Numbered from the stretch's first letter, positions 1 to 11,754 are shown. The stretch: DNA of 64,000 nt from Macrothele yani (GCA_039090855.1 CM077010.1:51106905-51170904), one strand, 5' to 3'. A program made the numbers and translations. Notes: a model not told the origin generated them from the sequence alone.

Positions 1-1157
1 AAACATTAGAAGTACAAATACCAAAATCTGAGTCAATAGGTCTACAGAAATTTTTTAACACGTTTACTACTTGAGGGAGAAAGTTAATGGCGCCAACGAA
101 ACGACGATTCGTTTGGGCACGTTGGAGAGTGTTAGAACTTCTTCTATAAAAATCTCGCACAAGAGTGAAGATAACGTCTGGCGAATCACCAAAAGAAACT
201 GCAATATTTATAATTTTAGAAAGTTCAATTCGCTGTAAGTGCCCCGATGAGAAGTGGGTAAAGGAACGCTTAACTAAAACAAACCGGAAGGCAGCAATTT
301 TATGATTCCAAGGGTGGGCGGAATCATATGGGATTATGGAAAGGACAAAAGGTAGGTTTACAGAAAACAGAAAACTGTAAAGTATTAGAACAATTTTTTC
401 GGGAAAGCAAGAAGTCAAGAAACGGGATGGATCCCTGTTCCTCTAGTACAACAATAAATTTAATGAAAACAAATTGAGAAGACAGGAAATCGATAAATGA
501 AATAAATGAATCACAGAATAAGGCCAAAAAATAAGGATGCCATCCACATAACGAACATATAAAGCAGATTTCAATGGGTAATTTGAAAGGACAGGTTCCT
601 CCAACTCTTGCATTAAGAATTCGGCAAGGATAGGGAAAAGTGGGGATCCCATAGGAGTCCCCTCTAATTGTTGGTAGATGACACCATTAAAACGGAAATA
701 ACTTTTGGAGGCTATTAGTCTTAAGGCTGATATAATAGCATCCACCTTATCAGAAGAAAGATCAGAATTAGAGGAGAGTGTCTTCTCAATGATAGAATGT
801 ACGACGGTAAGGGGAACACTGGGGAACAAAGATACGACATCCAAAGAAGCCATAAGGAAGTAACCATTAGGTTTAAACAATTTAATCATTTCTAAGGCCT
901 GACAGGAACTACGAATAGAGTATCGAGACTATTGAAGAAAAGGAGCTAAAAAATTTGCTAAAGCCTTTTCTAAAGGATGAATAGGGTTAGCGAAACTGGA
1001 AACCAGGATACGAAGGGGATGACCAGGCTTATGTAATTTAATTTTCCCAAAAGCCTCAGAGCTTTTTTTTTCAGTCTGCTAAGTGCAGTAATATTAGCTG
1101 AAACAGGATCACTGCAAATAACCCTATTTGGAATATTACCAATAAATTCTTGCATTT
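1..1157 (-). pseudogene. Penelope-like element reverse transcriptase, decayed, runs off the left edge
   Basis: Read on the minus strand, three frames together give Penelope-type reverse transcriptase pieces: an N-terminal part (970-1155), the palm with LDVVSLFPSVPL, a TPMGSPL motif and YVRYVDGILIFW (443-889), and IPFLDFLLSR (324-527). Upstream to base 1 the reading continues with AAFRFVLVKRSFTHF, which aligns in position with KMAAFRTHFNRA of the better-preserved PLE at 14.6-16.6 kb. The catalytic YVDD box is YVDG here. At least two frameshifts separate the pieces, so the copy is dead. The GIY-YIG endonuclease expected at the C-terminus would lie beyond the window. It abuts an endonuclease piece on the opposite strand. 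Confidence 0.85.
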
Positions 1158-1164
1158 TTGAACA

Positions 1165-1443
1165 TTGAAAGTCAGACTCTCAGAACATAAATATGATTTT
1201 CGTTCAGGACACTCTTCAACTGCTTTGGCTAGTACTGTTGCTGAGGGAGAATTTTATAATGAATGGAATAAATCTTCCATTCTAGCTGCCGGCTGTGATG
1301 AATTATCTCTGTTATTTACGGAAAGCTTGTACATTCAACGTTTCTTGTCTTCCTGTTGCAACGACGAGTTATCATTATCTGTGCCTTCACCCTGGAGTTT
1401 TCTACTGAAGAATAATTGGGGCTCTTCCATATCTGCGCGCTAG
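1165..1443 (+). pseudogene. Penelope-like GIY-YIG endonuclease, C-terminal fragment
   Basis: The open frame, which has no proper start codon, reads VRLSEHKYDFRSGHSSTAL followed by CNDELSLSVPSPW and a short tail. This matches the C-terminal half of the PLE endonucleases at 30.5 and 36.0 kb (RVNEHKRDTKYGKVATAL, CNDSVSLELPRIW). The GIY and YIG strands themselves are missing. It lies head-to-head with the reverse transcriptase piece at 1-1157, only a few bases away, so the two fragments are inverted relative to the normal RT-then-endonuclease order. Read as a rearranged or 5'-truncated PLE insertion, not a gene. Confidence 0.75.
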
Positions 1444-1875
1444 GCCGGAGGATGGGGGTATAGTACCTCCAAAAGATCTCGCTATGTTCGTTTTTTAAAT
1501 TACGTGTGTGCAGTTTTTAAAATGTTAATAAATATCATCTTTTATCTTGTATCTATAGTGAGTTAGCATCGCGCTTAGACAGTTATTTATAGTTTTGAGT
1601 TTGACGGTAACTATTATCGGGAAAGATGTATAGCATCAAAAAGTGAACATTTTCAATAGAAAGCAATAATACTGAAAATTGTCATTGAATGTTGAAGCAT
1701 AGCGTACATATGTACTATATTGAAAAGTATGAAAGGTGAAGGAATGAAAAATATATCATCCTCTGCAACAAATCTCTCGAATTTTTTTCCAGTATTTTTT
1801 TTTCCTACTTCGTGTCGAATTGCGTGGTTGCTGTGATTTCGAGGCAAGTGGGATACCAGTGGCCAAGAGGAATAA

Positions 1876-2640
1876 GACCAGGGCCGTCGCAACCTCGAGG
1901 GCGGGTAGGGCGATCGCCCTCCAAGAATGCTCATTTCAGGGCGTAAATTCATGCTCTGGAGGATGTAAAAAATAGAAATTGTTACTACAAAAGAAAGTTG
2001 CACCCTTCACTATTTTCTTTTTAAAGACTTTAATTAGACTCATACAGTATTCCACGCAGTTAACTAGGGTACAGGATGGCATATACTGTGAGGTGTGAAC
2101 ATTTCATATCCATGAAGGGAATTTTCCAAAACAGTGAATGAAGGCATAGAAAACAATACACTGATACGTCTAACCTCCAGGACCTTTCTGAACATGTCGT
2201 TTGAATGAAGAGCTAATTAATCCTTTGTGATCTGTGTCAAAATTCTCTGAGCGTTTAATCTTGAACGGAATTCTTCCAAGCCCCTACCCATAATGCTTCT
2301 TTCTATTGCTATATTCACTGTCCGATACTCATTCGTTCTGCGCTGGTTTGTTTTTCATTCTGCACTGGTTTGTTTTTCATTCTGCGCTGGTTTGTTTTTC
2401 GTTCTGCGCTGGTTAGTTTTTCCTTCTGCATTTCTGTGGAGTGTTGTGCTGTTGGCGTTCATATAAAGTTTACGCTTTACTTGGTATTTACAACCCATGG
2501 TTCTTGTGTATTTACCTAGTTTTTACATTTTTTAAAAATTACGCCAAAAACCTTATGTGCGATTTTAAAAAGGACCATAATATTTTCCTATAACGGCGAT
2601 GTGTGAGAAAGTAAATACACGTATTACTTGAGTAGAACCA
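1876..2640 (+). repeat. dispersed repeat R1, longest plus-strand copy
   Basis: This non-coding block is closely similar to the reverse complement of 10430-11175, and in parts to 11755-11900 and 14326-14580. Shared landmarks in order are GGGCGTAAATTCATGCTC, CAGTTAACTAG, GAGGTGTGAACAT, AGAGCTAATTAAT and CTATAACGGCG. I found no coding frame, no terminal repeats and no clear target duplication. The class is unknown; a decayed non-autonomous element or LTR is possible. Confidence 0.65.
2336..2423 (+). repeat. 22-bp direct repeat, 4 copies, inside R1
   Basis: The unit TTCTGCGCTGGTTTGTTTTT plus two bases is repeated four times (2336, 2358, 2380, 2402), with a fifth partial start at 2424. The minus-strand R1 copy near 10.7 kb has only one such unit, so the expansion is specific to this copy. 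Confidence 0.85.
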
Positions 2641-2885
2641 GTGGCGTGCCGGAAAAACTCGGGGGCCCCCCGCAAGAAATATCTTGGAGGCTCTTTTGCA
2701 AAAATTTTTTAGCTTTTAATTACTGAACTTTTTAAATTGCATTTTATGCAATACAAGTGCTACAAAACACAACATTTACGTCAAAGGTTATAGGTAATCA
2801 TATACAGATTTTATTCTTTTACGGAATTGAGGCTATCTTCTTTGAAATCCATTACGAGCGCACATATAAACCACGTAACTGCCCT

Positions 2886-3436
2886 TAGTTGGATTTCATT
2901 GGCGCAAAGGACTCAATGAGCCAAAGAGGCCCATGCCAAACGGTTTACGGCCGCTCCGGTAGCCCAGTGGTCTAAACGATGGCCTCTGATTATTCGTCCG
3001 GAAGGTGTACGGGTTCGAATCCCGGTGAGGCATGAATGTTGTGTTTGTCTTACGGCACTGGCTCTCTCCCTTCCCTGGAATCAGTGATCCTAAATTAGGG
3101 ACGGGCGACTGCTTATAGCCCATTAAGTTGCTCATGGTGGTCGTTAAACCTCCAATCAAAAAAAAATCAAACGGTTTACGTAGTTGGAATTTATTGGCGC
3201 AAGGGCCTCATTGGGCCAAAGAGCGCCATGCCAAATGGTTTACATGGTTGGAATTTATTGGCGGGAGGGCCTCATTGGGCCAAAGAGCGCCATGCCAAAT
3301 GGTTTACGTGGTAGGAGTTTAGTGGCGCGAGGGCCTCATTGGGCCAAAGAACGCCATGCCAAATGGTTTACGTGGCTGGAATTTATTGGCGCAAAGTCCT
3401 CAATGGGCCAAAGAGCGCTATGCCAAACGGTTTACA
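2886..3436 (+). repeat. 64-bp tandem repeat, 5 copies, split by a SINE
   Basis: Units at 2886-2949, 3181-3244, 3245-3308, 3309-3372 and 3373-3436 each run from TAGTTGGAATTTATTGGCG-like to GCCAAATGGTTTACG-like. The period is exactly 64. A SINE-A copy sits between units 1 and 2 at the unit boundary and duplicates CAAACGGTTTACG. The apparent open frames here follow from a 64-base unit of biased composition and are not credible genes. Confidence 0.9.
2950..3167 (+). mobile_element. SINE-A copy, tRNA-derived, with 13-bp target duplication
   Basis: The head resembles tRNA-Leu: an A-box-like stretch (AGCCCAGTGGTCTAAACG) and a B box GGTTCGAATCC. The body contains TTACGGCACTGGCTCTCTCC and GACTGCTTATAGCCCATT, and the 3' end is GGTCGTTAAACCTCCAATC then an A run. 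The target duplication CAAACGGTTTACG is at 2937-2949 and 3168-3180. RNA polymerase III transcription is expected from the family; mobilisation would depend on a LINE. The most frequent family in this window. Confidence 0.93.
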
Positions 3437-3785
3437 TCAGGAGAAAATGCAGCATCAAAACTATAACAAAAGATAAGGTACGAAACATAAACATGACGAG
3501 AGACGAAGTGAATGGCCGACAATTAAACAACGGACTGCACAAAACGAAAAACACCACACGTAACTGAGATGCGGCAGTATCTAGTAGTATTGCGTCATTT
3601 TCTTGTAGGACTTTCGTCCACAGTGAGTAGATTTTAGATCCCAACCACCTACAGCGAGTTCGCCTTTTAGGCAGGACACAGAAACGGAAGGAATGAGAGC
3701 AAGTCTAGCGACTTTGACAGAACAGTTTGTAGTGAGATTAGAATACAGTAGATGGCGCCACCGTTCAAGTACGCTGTTGCACATA

Positions 3786-4005
3786 GAGGGTTAAGAGAAT
3801 TCCAGGGGCGCATAGGAACGGATACCCATTTAACCAGTGGGTCCAGCCTGGGGGCCGTCACTTGACGTGCTTGTCCGATGCACGGCGAATATTCAGTGAT
3901 TGTTAGCAAATCACACCACCTCCGCAAGATCAGCCCAGGATCGAACCTGAGGACCTTGCATTGGTAGTCTGAATTGCTAACCACTCAGACATTCGCGGCT
4001 CTGCG
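3786..4005 (-). mobile_element. SINE-B copy, minus strand, degenerate
   Basis: Read on the minus strand, it has an A-box-like TGTCTGAGTGGTTAGCA, a B box GGTTCGATCC, and the body landmark GCACGTCAAGTGACGG. That landmark corresponds to GCACGTTAAGCCGTCGG in the well-preserved copy at 31493-31807. No clean target duplication was identified. Confidence 0.6.
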
Positions 4006-7000
4006 TCAGTGTCTATGGACGTTTTCCGATTTATACGAAAACACCGAACATAAGTAAATAACAATTAAGAACTGTAGCACACAAAAAAAATACTTCTTAA
4101 ATTATGTAGTTTTGAAAAAAACATTTAACAGTTTATAAAAAAACATTTAACACCATGCCACATTTTGTACTTAGTAAAAGATCTCCGCGAAGAACATCTT
4201 TAAGTTCACTTTATATTGAAGGATGCGTAGGTATGTGCAAACTTTGGTAGTACATAACTCCTTATCCTTATTGATGTAAAAAATTCATTCGTTGAACTGA
4301 TGTTTCTGTCACATTTGCTAGGGCTGTGAAAAGGGGCCTTAAGTCATCTGGAGTAGTTGCTTTTCCGCCATGCAAATTTTATGAACTAAAACCGCAAAAC
4401 TTATTTCTATTTTACTTTATTTACAGAAAATGAAAAAGTGCTTTTCTTTTTAATACTTCTTTCAAAGCTACCGTCAAAATTCCCCACGATTTCCTTAACC
4501 AGCTTCATATGAAATTTCCGCCAAACATTTTGTGAAATATTTCTCCTGAGGCCAGACGCCCTCTTAGCCGTGAGCCCCCCCCCCCATCCCCAGTGCGGGG
4601 GTTGCGGGGCTTTCAGTACGCCCTGAGTGAAATTTTGAACTCGAAGGGGCGTAATTTCCAGTCTCGCTTTTCTAGAAAAGAAAAGCTTGCTACGGTCTTG
4701 AACAAGCATCAAAAGAACAACAAAGAAATGCCCTTATCTGTCCATCAGTTTGTCTAATTTTATTTATCCATCTGTTTTAAGGGGTTTGTGAGTCTTCTTT
4801 TTCAATTAAATTTTTATGCGTTGTGTACGTGTGGCAAGAACGGCTAAATAACAAGGAGTGAAATTTTGCATATGGTGTTAATGTATGCTATTTGTATTTA
4901 TCATTTCTATTTGACCTATCCTAAAGACTAAGCTACGGGCCATGTTCGTAACAATATTTTTGGATAAGAAAAAGCTGGAAAATGTACAAAAAAAAAGGAT
5001 TGGACTTAACCTGTTATGGAAAGTAAAAAGAATTTTTCAAATGAAAATTTATAACAGCAGAAACATCATGCGAAACGCAAACATATATTTATATCGCAAG
5101 CATAACTTCATTATTTTGAGGAGAAAAATGGCATCAAATTTTCATGTTATGGACATTAAACGTAAAGAAACTACAGTGGTATGGACATCAAACGTAAAGA
5201 AACTACAACTACAGCCTTTAAATCTTTTAGTGCACGAAGTATTTTAATGAATAAAAAAATTAACAAGCATGTTTTGTCGATTCAGCTTCTTGTCACAATT
5301 TTTAATTGACTAAGATGAAACTCGAGTTAGTTTTTAATTAAGGAATCAAAATGTACTTTTAATTAAGAAATAAAAATTTATTACTTGCAAAAGGTTAAAT
5401 AAACTATATGGAAGGACAAATTCCACCTTTTGCTTTCCTTTCCTAGAGTTACTCTACGCTACTTCACAGTGTAATTATGCTTTTCTCAAAGAAAAATACT
5501 CATGAAAAGTTTTGCTTATATTTCCAGTTACTTATTACGAAATTAATTTTGCAATGCGTTTTCTAGAGGTGTGAATGTTTTGCCAAATATGAAAACACAT
5601 TTACGCCACAGTTAGCTTTGCGGTTTTTGATTGCTATATATCTAAAAAAAAACAAAAAAAAACAGTTGCGTTCTCGACTTACATATCACTACGAAAAAAA
5701 AACTGCTGTTGTTCCTGTCAAATTGGAACCTGTGTGCGTAAATCCTGATATTTGTGAGATCTAATATCCCTTATCGCCGTTTATATTGCTTAGTTATTAA
5801 TGTTTTGTACAAATTATGTATGGCAATTATCTTCATACAGCGAACTTACTGATATTATCTAGTAACCACCAACTTTTGCCTTTAGGATTTTTCTTCCCTC
5901 TCTCTTGTTTTCACTGAGTTTGTTTCCACAAAAGTAAAGTAAATATATAAAAAAAAAAGCAGTCACAGGCCACAGTGTTAACTACATACGCTAATTGCAT
6001 TAATTATTTCATCCTGCTTTCAGGACTTCGCGATCAAGCTATTATTCACAGGAATAAAAACGAGCGTTTTTATCTGCCCTTCGGAAAAACATTTCTTTCA
6101 GAAAACTAAATTGCTTCTCGAAATGAATTGCGCTGCAAAAACTCAATTATTGCTTCAACCTCTTTTTCACGCGCAGTGTTTATGAAAAACCGTACACTAC
6201 TAGGCGCTTTCTTTATACATAACATGCCCTTTGCTAATCTGGAAAATTTCAGCGTTGATCGATTTTGGCAGACGAACTCTGCATTGCCGCTGAAGAGTAT
6301 GTTCTTAGCGCCATCTATTGGAGTTTTCGGACAACTTCGCAGCCGTGGGATCCCAAGGGCATAATAAGTTTTATGGGAATGTTCCAGCGGCGGTATGAGG
6401 CCCCATCGACCGTCTCGAATAAGAGTGGGAACTTATTTATGATCTTATTGCTTATGCGCTTGCGTAAGTTTATGGAGATGTAATGTTTATCGGCTTCATC
6501 TTATTTTCAGGTCGTGATTCCTCTCAAATCATTTACTATTCCTCCGAAAACAACAGTTCCGATCCACTTTTCTAACCGCTAATAAAGTGGATACAACATC
6601 AGCTATTAAGTCGTTACTCCAACATTATTTATAGCCCTGTTTACTCCAATTATGGATAAGTTCGGTAGGGGGTCATAAAGCTATTAAGCTACAAAAAGTA
6701 TTTCCGCATTTCTTGGTGATTATGATGTATTATGGCGTATTTGTTATGGCTTGCTTACCAACCATTCGGGAAAACTATTAAGGAGAAGGACAAACCTTTC
6801 ACAGGATTCCTGTCTACAGGGAACTTTGCATGTTTACAAAAATCTTCAACTAAACAGACCAAATCACAGAAATTAACAGTTGTATTTTTAATCTTACCGT
6901 GAAACGATACCGTGTTAACTAAATTCCTAAAACGGGAACAGCGGGGATTTAAATTTTGTGTTTTTCCCCAACAAAAGTGCTGCGAACCAGGATTCTCCCA

Positions 7001-7282
7001 ATATTAAAAAAAACATGATCGCTTGCCAGATTCCAGAACTAGGACCGCAGCAAGCTTTTCTTATATGGGAGGGTGAGACTTGAAATTACTCCCATTCGAG
7101 TTCAAAACTACGCCCCTTCGAGTCAGTGACGTCGCTAGACTTTTAAATCAAGGTGGGCGAAGGGTGTCTGTTACTTTTGCTGGGACATGCTCGATAGCAA
7201 CTCAATGTACGAAGCACTGAAAGGAAGAATTTTTCATAGTTTTTACTGCTGGGTTTAAAGGAAATAGGTGCACCCCTTCCCC

Positions 7283-7316
<34 letters not shown>

Positions 7317-7394
7317 GGGTCCGACAAATTATGCCACTAATGAAAAACCAACAAGATAACGTTACAATGACTAGTGGATTAGTTTTTCAACATA
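4006..7394. other. AT-rich non-coding stretch
   Basis: I see no credible gene. Short R1-like pieces occur at about 4600-4690 and 7080-7170, sharing GAACTCGAAGGGGCGTAATT with each other. Homopolymer A and T runs are frequent. A splice-acceptor-like CTGCTTTCAG at about 6023 opens a short frame unrelated to acyltransferases. Confidence 0.5.
7287..7313 (+). repeat. (CA)n microsatellite
   Basis: An uninterrupted CA dinucleotide run just outside the left end of the Tc1-like element at 7397. Confidence 0.9.
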
Positions 7395-7741
7395 TACTAT
7401 ATTGACAAAAGTCACCAGACACCTAGATGAAAAACAGAACATAGCATTTATTGGTACGGTGTCGGTCGATCTTTGGCCGTAATGCACGCACTGACCCTTC
7501 GAAACATGCTTTCGACAAGGTTTTGGAACGCAGCGATAGGTATGCGCTTCCATTCAGTACATAACGCTGCCGCTAACTGCTGCTTAGGAGTAGGCCTTGG
7601 TTCCAAACTTCTTATACGGTACTCAAATTCGTCCCATTGGTGCTCTATGGGATTAAGATCAGGACTCCGTGCTGGCCAGTCCACACACGGTATGGAATTA
7701 TCGTCAAACCACGCCATAACAGTGCGGTGTTTGTGCTGTTC

Positions 7742-8018
7742 TTTTTCTAATTGTGTACTATTGTTTCGCCTGTGTTATCCTGTAAATCATGCCCAGCCAA
7801 TGTCATGTGACACGATGTGTTTCTCTCTGTCACTTCTGCAATTTTTATTCAATTAGCTTTGCTTGCAGCATTTGTTATTCATCCCCATTGTCATTGCAGT
7901 GTATATACCATCATGTTTTAACAGTTTTGTATTATTTCCCAGTGAGACGCCCAATACTGTACGTCTCCCTCTTATGTTTTCTTATGATAAATAATAATAA
8001 AGCGATTTTGAAACCTTT
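7742..8018 (-). other. insertion of unknown type inside the transposase
   Basis: This is about 275 bases that interrupt the transposase between the QQDNAPSHK motif and VMAWFDDN, where related proteins are continuous. The left boundary reads TTCTTTTT and the right TTTCTTTA, a possible short target duplication. The interior holds an ATAATAATAA stretch but no tRNA boxes or terminal repeats that I recognise. Confidence 0.55.
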
Positions 8019-8203
8019 CTTTATGGCTCGGTGCATTATCCTGTTGGTACCAACAATGCTGGGTTCCATAGTATTGCCACAGAGTTGGTGCGGCATAATT
8101 GCCCAGAATATCGAGGTAGACATGCTGCTTAACAGGATTGTCCACGGTAACCAATAGGCCGGGACCATACCACGACAAACACCCCCACACGAGTACACTG
8201 CCA

Positions 8204-8230
8204 GCTATTTACTACACTGTAGTAAATAGC
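8204..8230. repeat. 27-bp perfect palindrome
   Basis: Arms GCTATTTACTACA and TGTAGTAAATAGC are perfect complements around a single C. It lies within the transposase reading where related proteins have no such segment, so it looks like a small insertion or repair scar. Confidence 0.85.
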
Positions 8231-9220
8231 CTTCCCCCGGCTGCCGCCATACCCACACACCGCCATCAGACTGATGGATCGTGTATCTGGATTCATCAGT
8301 CCATATGACCCGTTTCCATTGATCTGTGGTCCACGATAAATGTTATTTACAATATGCTAAACGACGAGTAGTATTCCAAGTGGAGAGGAAAGGTTTATGA
8401 GCAGCCACACGACCACGGTAACCCATGGAATGAAGTTCTCTGCAAATGGTACGTGTATATACCGAGGTTCCAGCATTTTTACTCACCTGTACACTGAGGT
8501 CTTCTGCATTACTCTGTCGATTAGCTGTAATGACTCTCCTGAAGCTTCGACGTCCTCTATAACTAATTTTCTTGGTCTGCCAATACGTTTCGCTGCTTCA
8601 GGTACTCCATGTGTCTTCCACTTATTCAGTACATCCAAAACAGTTGACTTGGGTATGTTTAAACTCCACTCGGTTTTTCTTATGGACAACCCACTAATAT
8701 AACACCCAACAATCTTTCCTTTCTCAAAGTCAGTTCTCTTCCGCCGCGACACTTTCACTCAACCTCACAGTGCGATATGAGCGCGGTCAGCTGCAGGCTT
8801 GTTTTTATTCCGTTTGCAGCTGTTCGGCGCATCTTAACAACGCAGCGGATCAGTTCATTTGCTTTTGAAGTGGTGTCCGGTGGCACAACAGTGTATACGA
8901 GTTGGTAGAATTTCGCCTTTTTTTTTCTTGCTGTGAATGCATTGTCTTAAGTGCTTTCAATTTTTTTTTCATTTTTTATTATGAAAATAGTACCGTATTT
9001 GAACATTTTTAAAGAAAATATTTATTTATTTAAATCAAATTTTAACGTCGTGACACGTAGGTACAACATCTCCCCCTCCTTAACTCCCTTCCTTCAAGTC
9101 AGCGACCTGGCTTTGCACTCTTCACCTCCAAAGCAGTTGTCAGCCACGTCCCGCTCCCTCACTGCCCCGGTACAGGCTTAAAAGCACTGGTGTCTTCCCG
9201 CCTTGCCTTTACCCCTTGTG

Positions 9221-9436
9221 ATCATGATCATATGTAGAGGATTTTAGGAAGGGAGTGTCTTACCCCTGGTCTTAAACAACCCTTAGAAATAGGAAGCTAG
9301 GAGATTTGGACTAGAGTGCCCGATAGGAAAGTGACACGGAAGCGAAGTAGAAAGGGGGAGGAAGACGCCCTTATTTGTTACCGGAGGGCCAGTACCCGGG
9401 GTCCGACGGCTTAACGTGCCCATCCGACGCACGGCA
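9221..9436 (-). mobile_element. SINE-B copy, 5'-truncated, 13-bp target duplication
   Basis: On the minus strand it carries the SINE-B body (GGCACGTTAAGCCGTCGG, GTACTGGCCCTCCGGTAA) and ends in a TGATCATGATCA-type tail. The tRNA head is missing. TTTACCCCTTGTG flanks it at 9208-9220 and 9437-9449, so this is a genuine 5'-truncated retro-insertion. Confidence 0.85.
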
Positions 9437-9449
9437 TTTACCCCTTGTG

Positions 9450-10429
9450 CCTTTTCACCCTGTGCCTTATATTGGGGTCATTAGCAGCTGTGAAATGGGA
9501 AGACGACATTTCAATCGAGGACAAATTCCGGCGTCGCGTTTCCTGCTACGCCTTTTATGGCGATCATAAAATGGGGAACACTTTATATGTTTGAAAGAAG
9601 TTTACCTTTTAAGGAAGAATTACCTGGTTTCTTTGTGCGAGAGAACTTAGCGTCATGGAAATCTGCGCTGGAATTGATCCCGCTCATGCTCTCTAAGTAT
9701 TAATCCGATTTCAGCCATTTCAACACATTCCTTCGATAAGGGCCAATTTTTTTTTATTCTATGGAATTGAAGGGTTTTGTTTGCGTATTATCATGCTAAG
9801 TCTGGAAGAACATATCTGAAACCAGATGAAAATTTCCTCGAAAAGCGCGTAATTAAAAATCATATTTTCAAGCTATCCAAGCATTGCTTTTTCTTAGTTT
9901 TCAAAATAGTTAGACATAGACAACGTGCGTTCAAAAAGTTTCCGGACTGGTGTCAAAATGGCGCTACTGCCGTTAGCACAGAAATATTTCCACTATGTGC
10001 TGTTATATTTGAATCTGTCAATCAACGGGGACTCAAAAAACTGATTGGGTAACACTCTATGCTCGAATCTTCCTAGATTGATTATTTTGTTTTCATATTT
10101 ATTTTTTAGATAACATCAATTTGCAATTTATCTGTATTGCAGCAAATAACAAGCTGTAATGGAACTAGCTGAGTTTGGTGGCTTATCGGATAATATACAG
10201 GTATCAAAGTATATTATCTATTATATTAACGTATTATCTATTATCGGAACATACTATCTCCTAATATATTATCATATGTAGTTACAATGCTTCTGCGCAT
10301 ACCACATTTTTAGTTTGGTTGCTTGTAGTAATTAAAATGAATTGATTTTCCGAGCAAGCAGTGTTCTAGATTATGTTTTAAAGTCATAAAAACTAAAAAA
10401 AGGGCACATTTTGAATTCGGTAGAAGGTA
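9450..10429. other. non-coding stretch
   Basis: No gene seen. At about 9927 GTGCGTTCAAAAAGTTTCCG resembles a mariner-type end, but no partner end was found. At 10195-10280 there is an AT-rich imperfect TATTATCTATTA repeat. Confidence 0.4.
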
Positions 10430-11175
10430 GGATGGGCTCGCACCCCCTTGGCGAAGTCCCTGCTTCGAGTTCAAAATTACTCCCCCTTTGAGCTTTATTA
10501 AAAAAATACGTGGTTTCTACTTTCTCATTGACCGCCGTTATAGGAAAGTATTATGGTCGTTCAAAAATCGTACTTCCAGTTTTTGACATAATTTTATTAA
10601 AAACGTAAAAACTTCGTAAATGCATAAGAACCACAGGTCATAAATGCCAAGAAAAGCGTAAACGTTATGTGAACGCCGACAACACAGCACTCCACAAATG
10701 CAGTACGAAAAACAGAATGAATGAGTATCGGATAGGGAACGTAACAATAGGGAGAAGCTTTCGGGGTAGGGCTTGGACAAATTCATTTCAAGGTCAAACG
10801 CTCGGGGAACTTTCTGCGACAGAGCACAGATGATTAATTAGCTCTTCATCCCAACGACATGTTCGGAAAGGTCATGGAGGTCAGGCATATCAGCATATTG
10901 TTTTCTATGCCTCTAATCACTGGTTTGGAAAATTCCCTTCATGGATATGAGTTGTTCACACCTCATACTGTATGTTACTCTGTACCCTAGTTAACTTCAT
11001 AGTACTGCATGAGACTAACCAAAGTCTTTAAAAAGAAAATACTGAAGGGTGTAATTGCCTTTTTAAGTCACAATTTCTATTTTTTACATCCACCAGAGCA
11101 TGAATTTACGCCTTTAGAATGACCATACTGGGAGGGCAACCGCCATCCCTGCCCTCCTGGTATAGCTACGGTCCT
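10430..11175 (-). repeat. dispersed repeat R1, minus-strand copy
   Basis: Reverse complement of the block at 1876-2640, with the same landmarks in the same order. It has a single 22-bp unit where the other copy has four. The two copies differ at many positions, so this is not a recent duplication. Confidence 0.65.
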
Positions 11176-11508
11176 GTCCAGAACACTCCTTCTAGGCTAA
11201 CATGTAAGTGGGCAAGAAAATTTGGAAGAGAGCAGGATTTCTAAGAACAGAACGGTTATAAGTGGATTAAAAAGAGCGGACTGTTTTATTATCACTCCAA
11301 AATCTTGTGTCGTGATCTAAAACTGTAACCTTCCTCCCCGATAATAATCGCCTGGAAAAACCTTCCAGTAATGTAGCACATATTACATTATCAAATCGTA
11401 AAATTGAACGCCTCTCGTCCAAGTCTTTGTTCTAGCAGTATTGTCGGAACTCGGTCAAAAGCATAGTTTTATCATTTGCAAGACGAAATACACTTGTTCG
11501 GTCCCATT

Positions 11509-11534
11509 ACACACACACACACACATACACACAC
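11509..11534 (+). repeat. (CA)n microsatellite
   Basis: A CA run with one T interruption, immediately before a headless SINE-A copy. Confidence 0.85.
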
Positions 11535-11539
11535 ACTTT

Positions 11540-11736
11540 TGTGGGCTTCAGAACATTCGTCCGAGATGGGTCCGGGTTCGAATCCCGGTGTGAATGTCTT
11601 TTTTTTTTCCTTCGGCAGTGGCTCTCTCCCTTTCCTGGAACCAGTGACCCTAAATTAGGAACGGGAGACTGCTTACAGCCCAACGAGTTGCTCGCTGTGG
11701 GCGTTAAACCCCGAACACACAAACACAAAAAAAACA
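11540..11736 (+). mobile_element. SINE-A copy lacking the A-box end
   Basis: It keeps ATTCGTCCGAGATGG, the B box GGTTCGAATCC, the CCTGGAACCAGTGACCC body and a GCGTTAAACCCC end followed by an A-rich tail. The first ~40 bases of the head are absent. Confidence 0.8.
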
Positions 11737-11754
11737 CCTTATATTTGTGTACAT

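Larger units (their letters stand above)
7445..8758 (-). pseudogene. Tc1-like transposase pseudogene
   Basis: The N-terminal helix-turn-helix region reads MKVSRRKRTDFEKGKIVG through NIPKSTVLDVLNKW and GRPRKLVIEDV. Next come VIWTDESRY (first catalytic Asp), CLSWYGPGLLV, then WYQQDNAPSHKE (second Asp). After the insertion the frame resumes at TVMAWFDDNSIP and reaches WPARSPDLNPIEHQW, with the catalytic Glu in PIEH. All three DDE residues are visible, but in different frames and separated by an in-frame stop near 8345, the palindrome and the insertion, so no functional protein can be made. Confidence 0.88.
7397..8893 (-). mobile_element. Tc1-like DNA transposon, minus strand, decayed
   Basis: TA dinucleotides flank both sides (7395-7396 and 8894-8895). 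The ends are imperfect inverted repeats sharing a CACCRGACACC core about 20 bases in. The interior encodes a Tc1-family transposase on the minus strand, broken by frameshifts, a ~275-bp insertion (7742-8018) and a 27-bp palindrome (8204-8230). About 1.5 kb is normal for the family. Exact termini are uncertain by a few bases. Confidence 0.85.

Noticed and set aside
2896..3322. Protein-coding genes in the frames over the SINE and the 64-bp array
   Set aside because: The peptides (SMGYKQSPVPNLGSL-type) recur wherever SINE-A occurs, and the others simply translate a tandem repeat.
6023..6190. A ChAT exon after the acceptor-like CTGCTTTCAG
   Set aside because: The encoded peptide (DFAIKLLFTGIKTS) has no similarity to acyltransferases in any frame, and there is no donor in phase.
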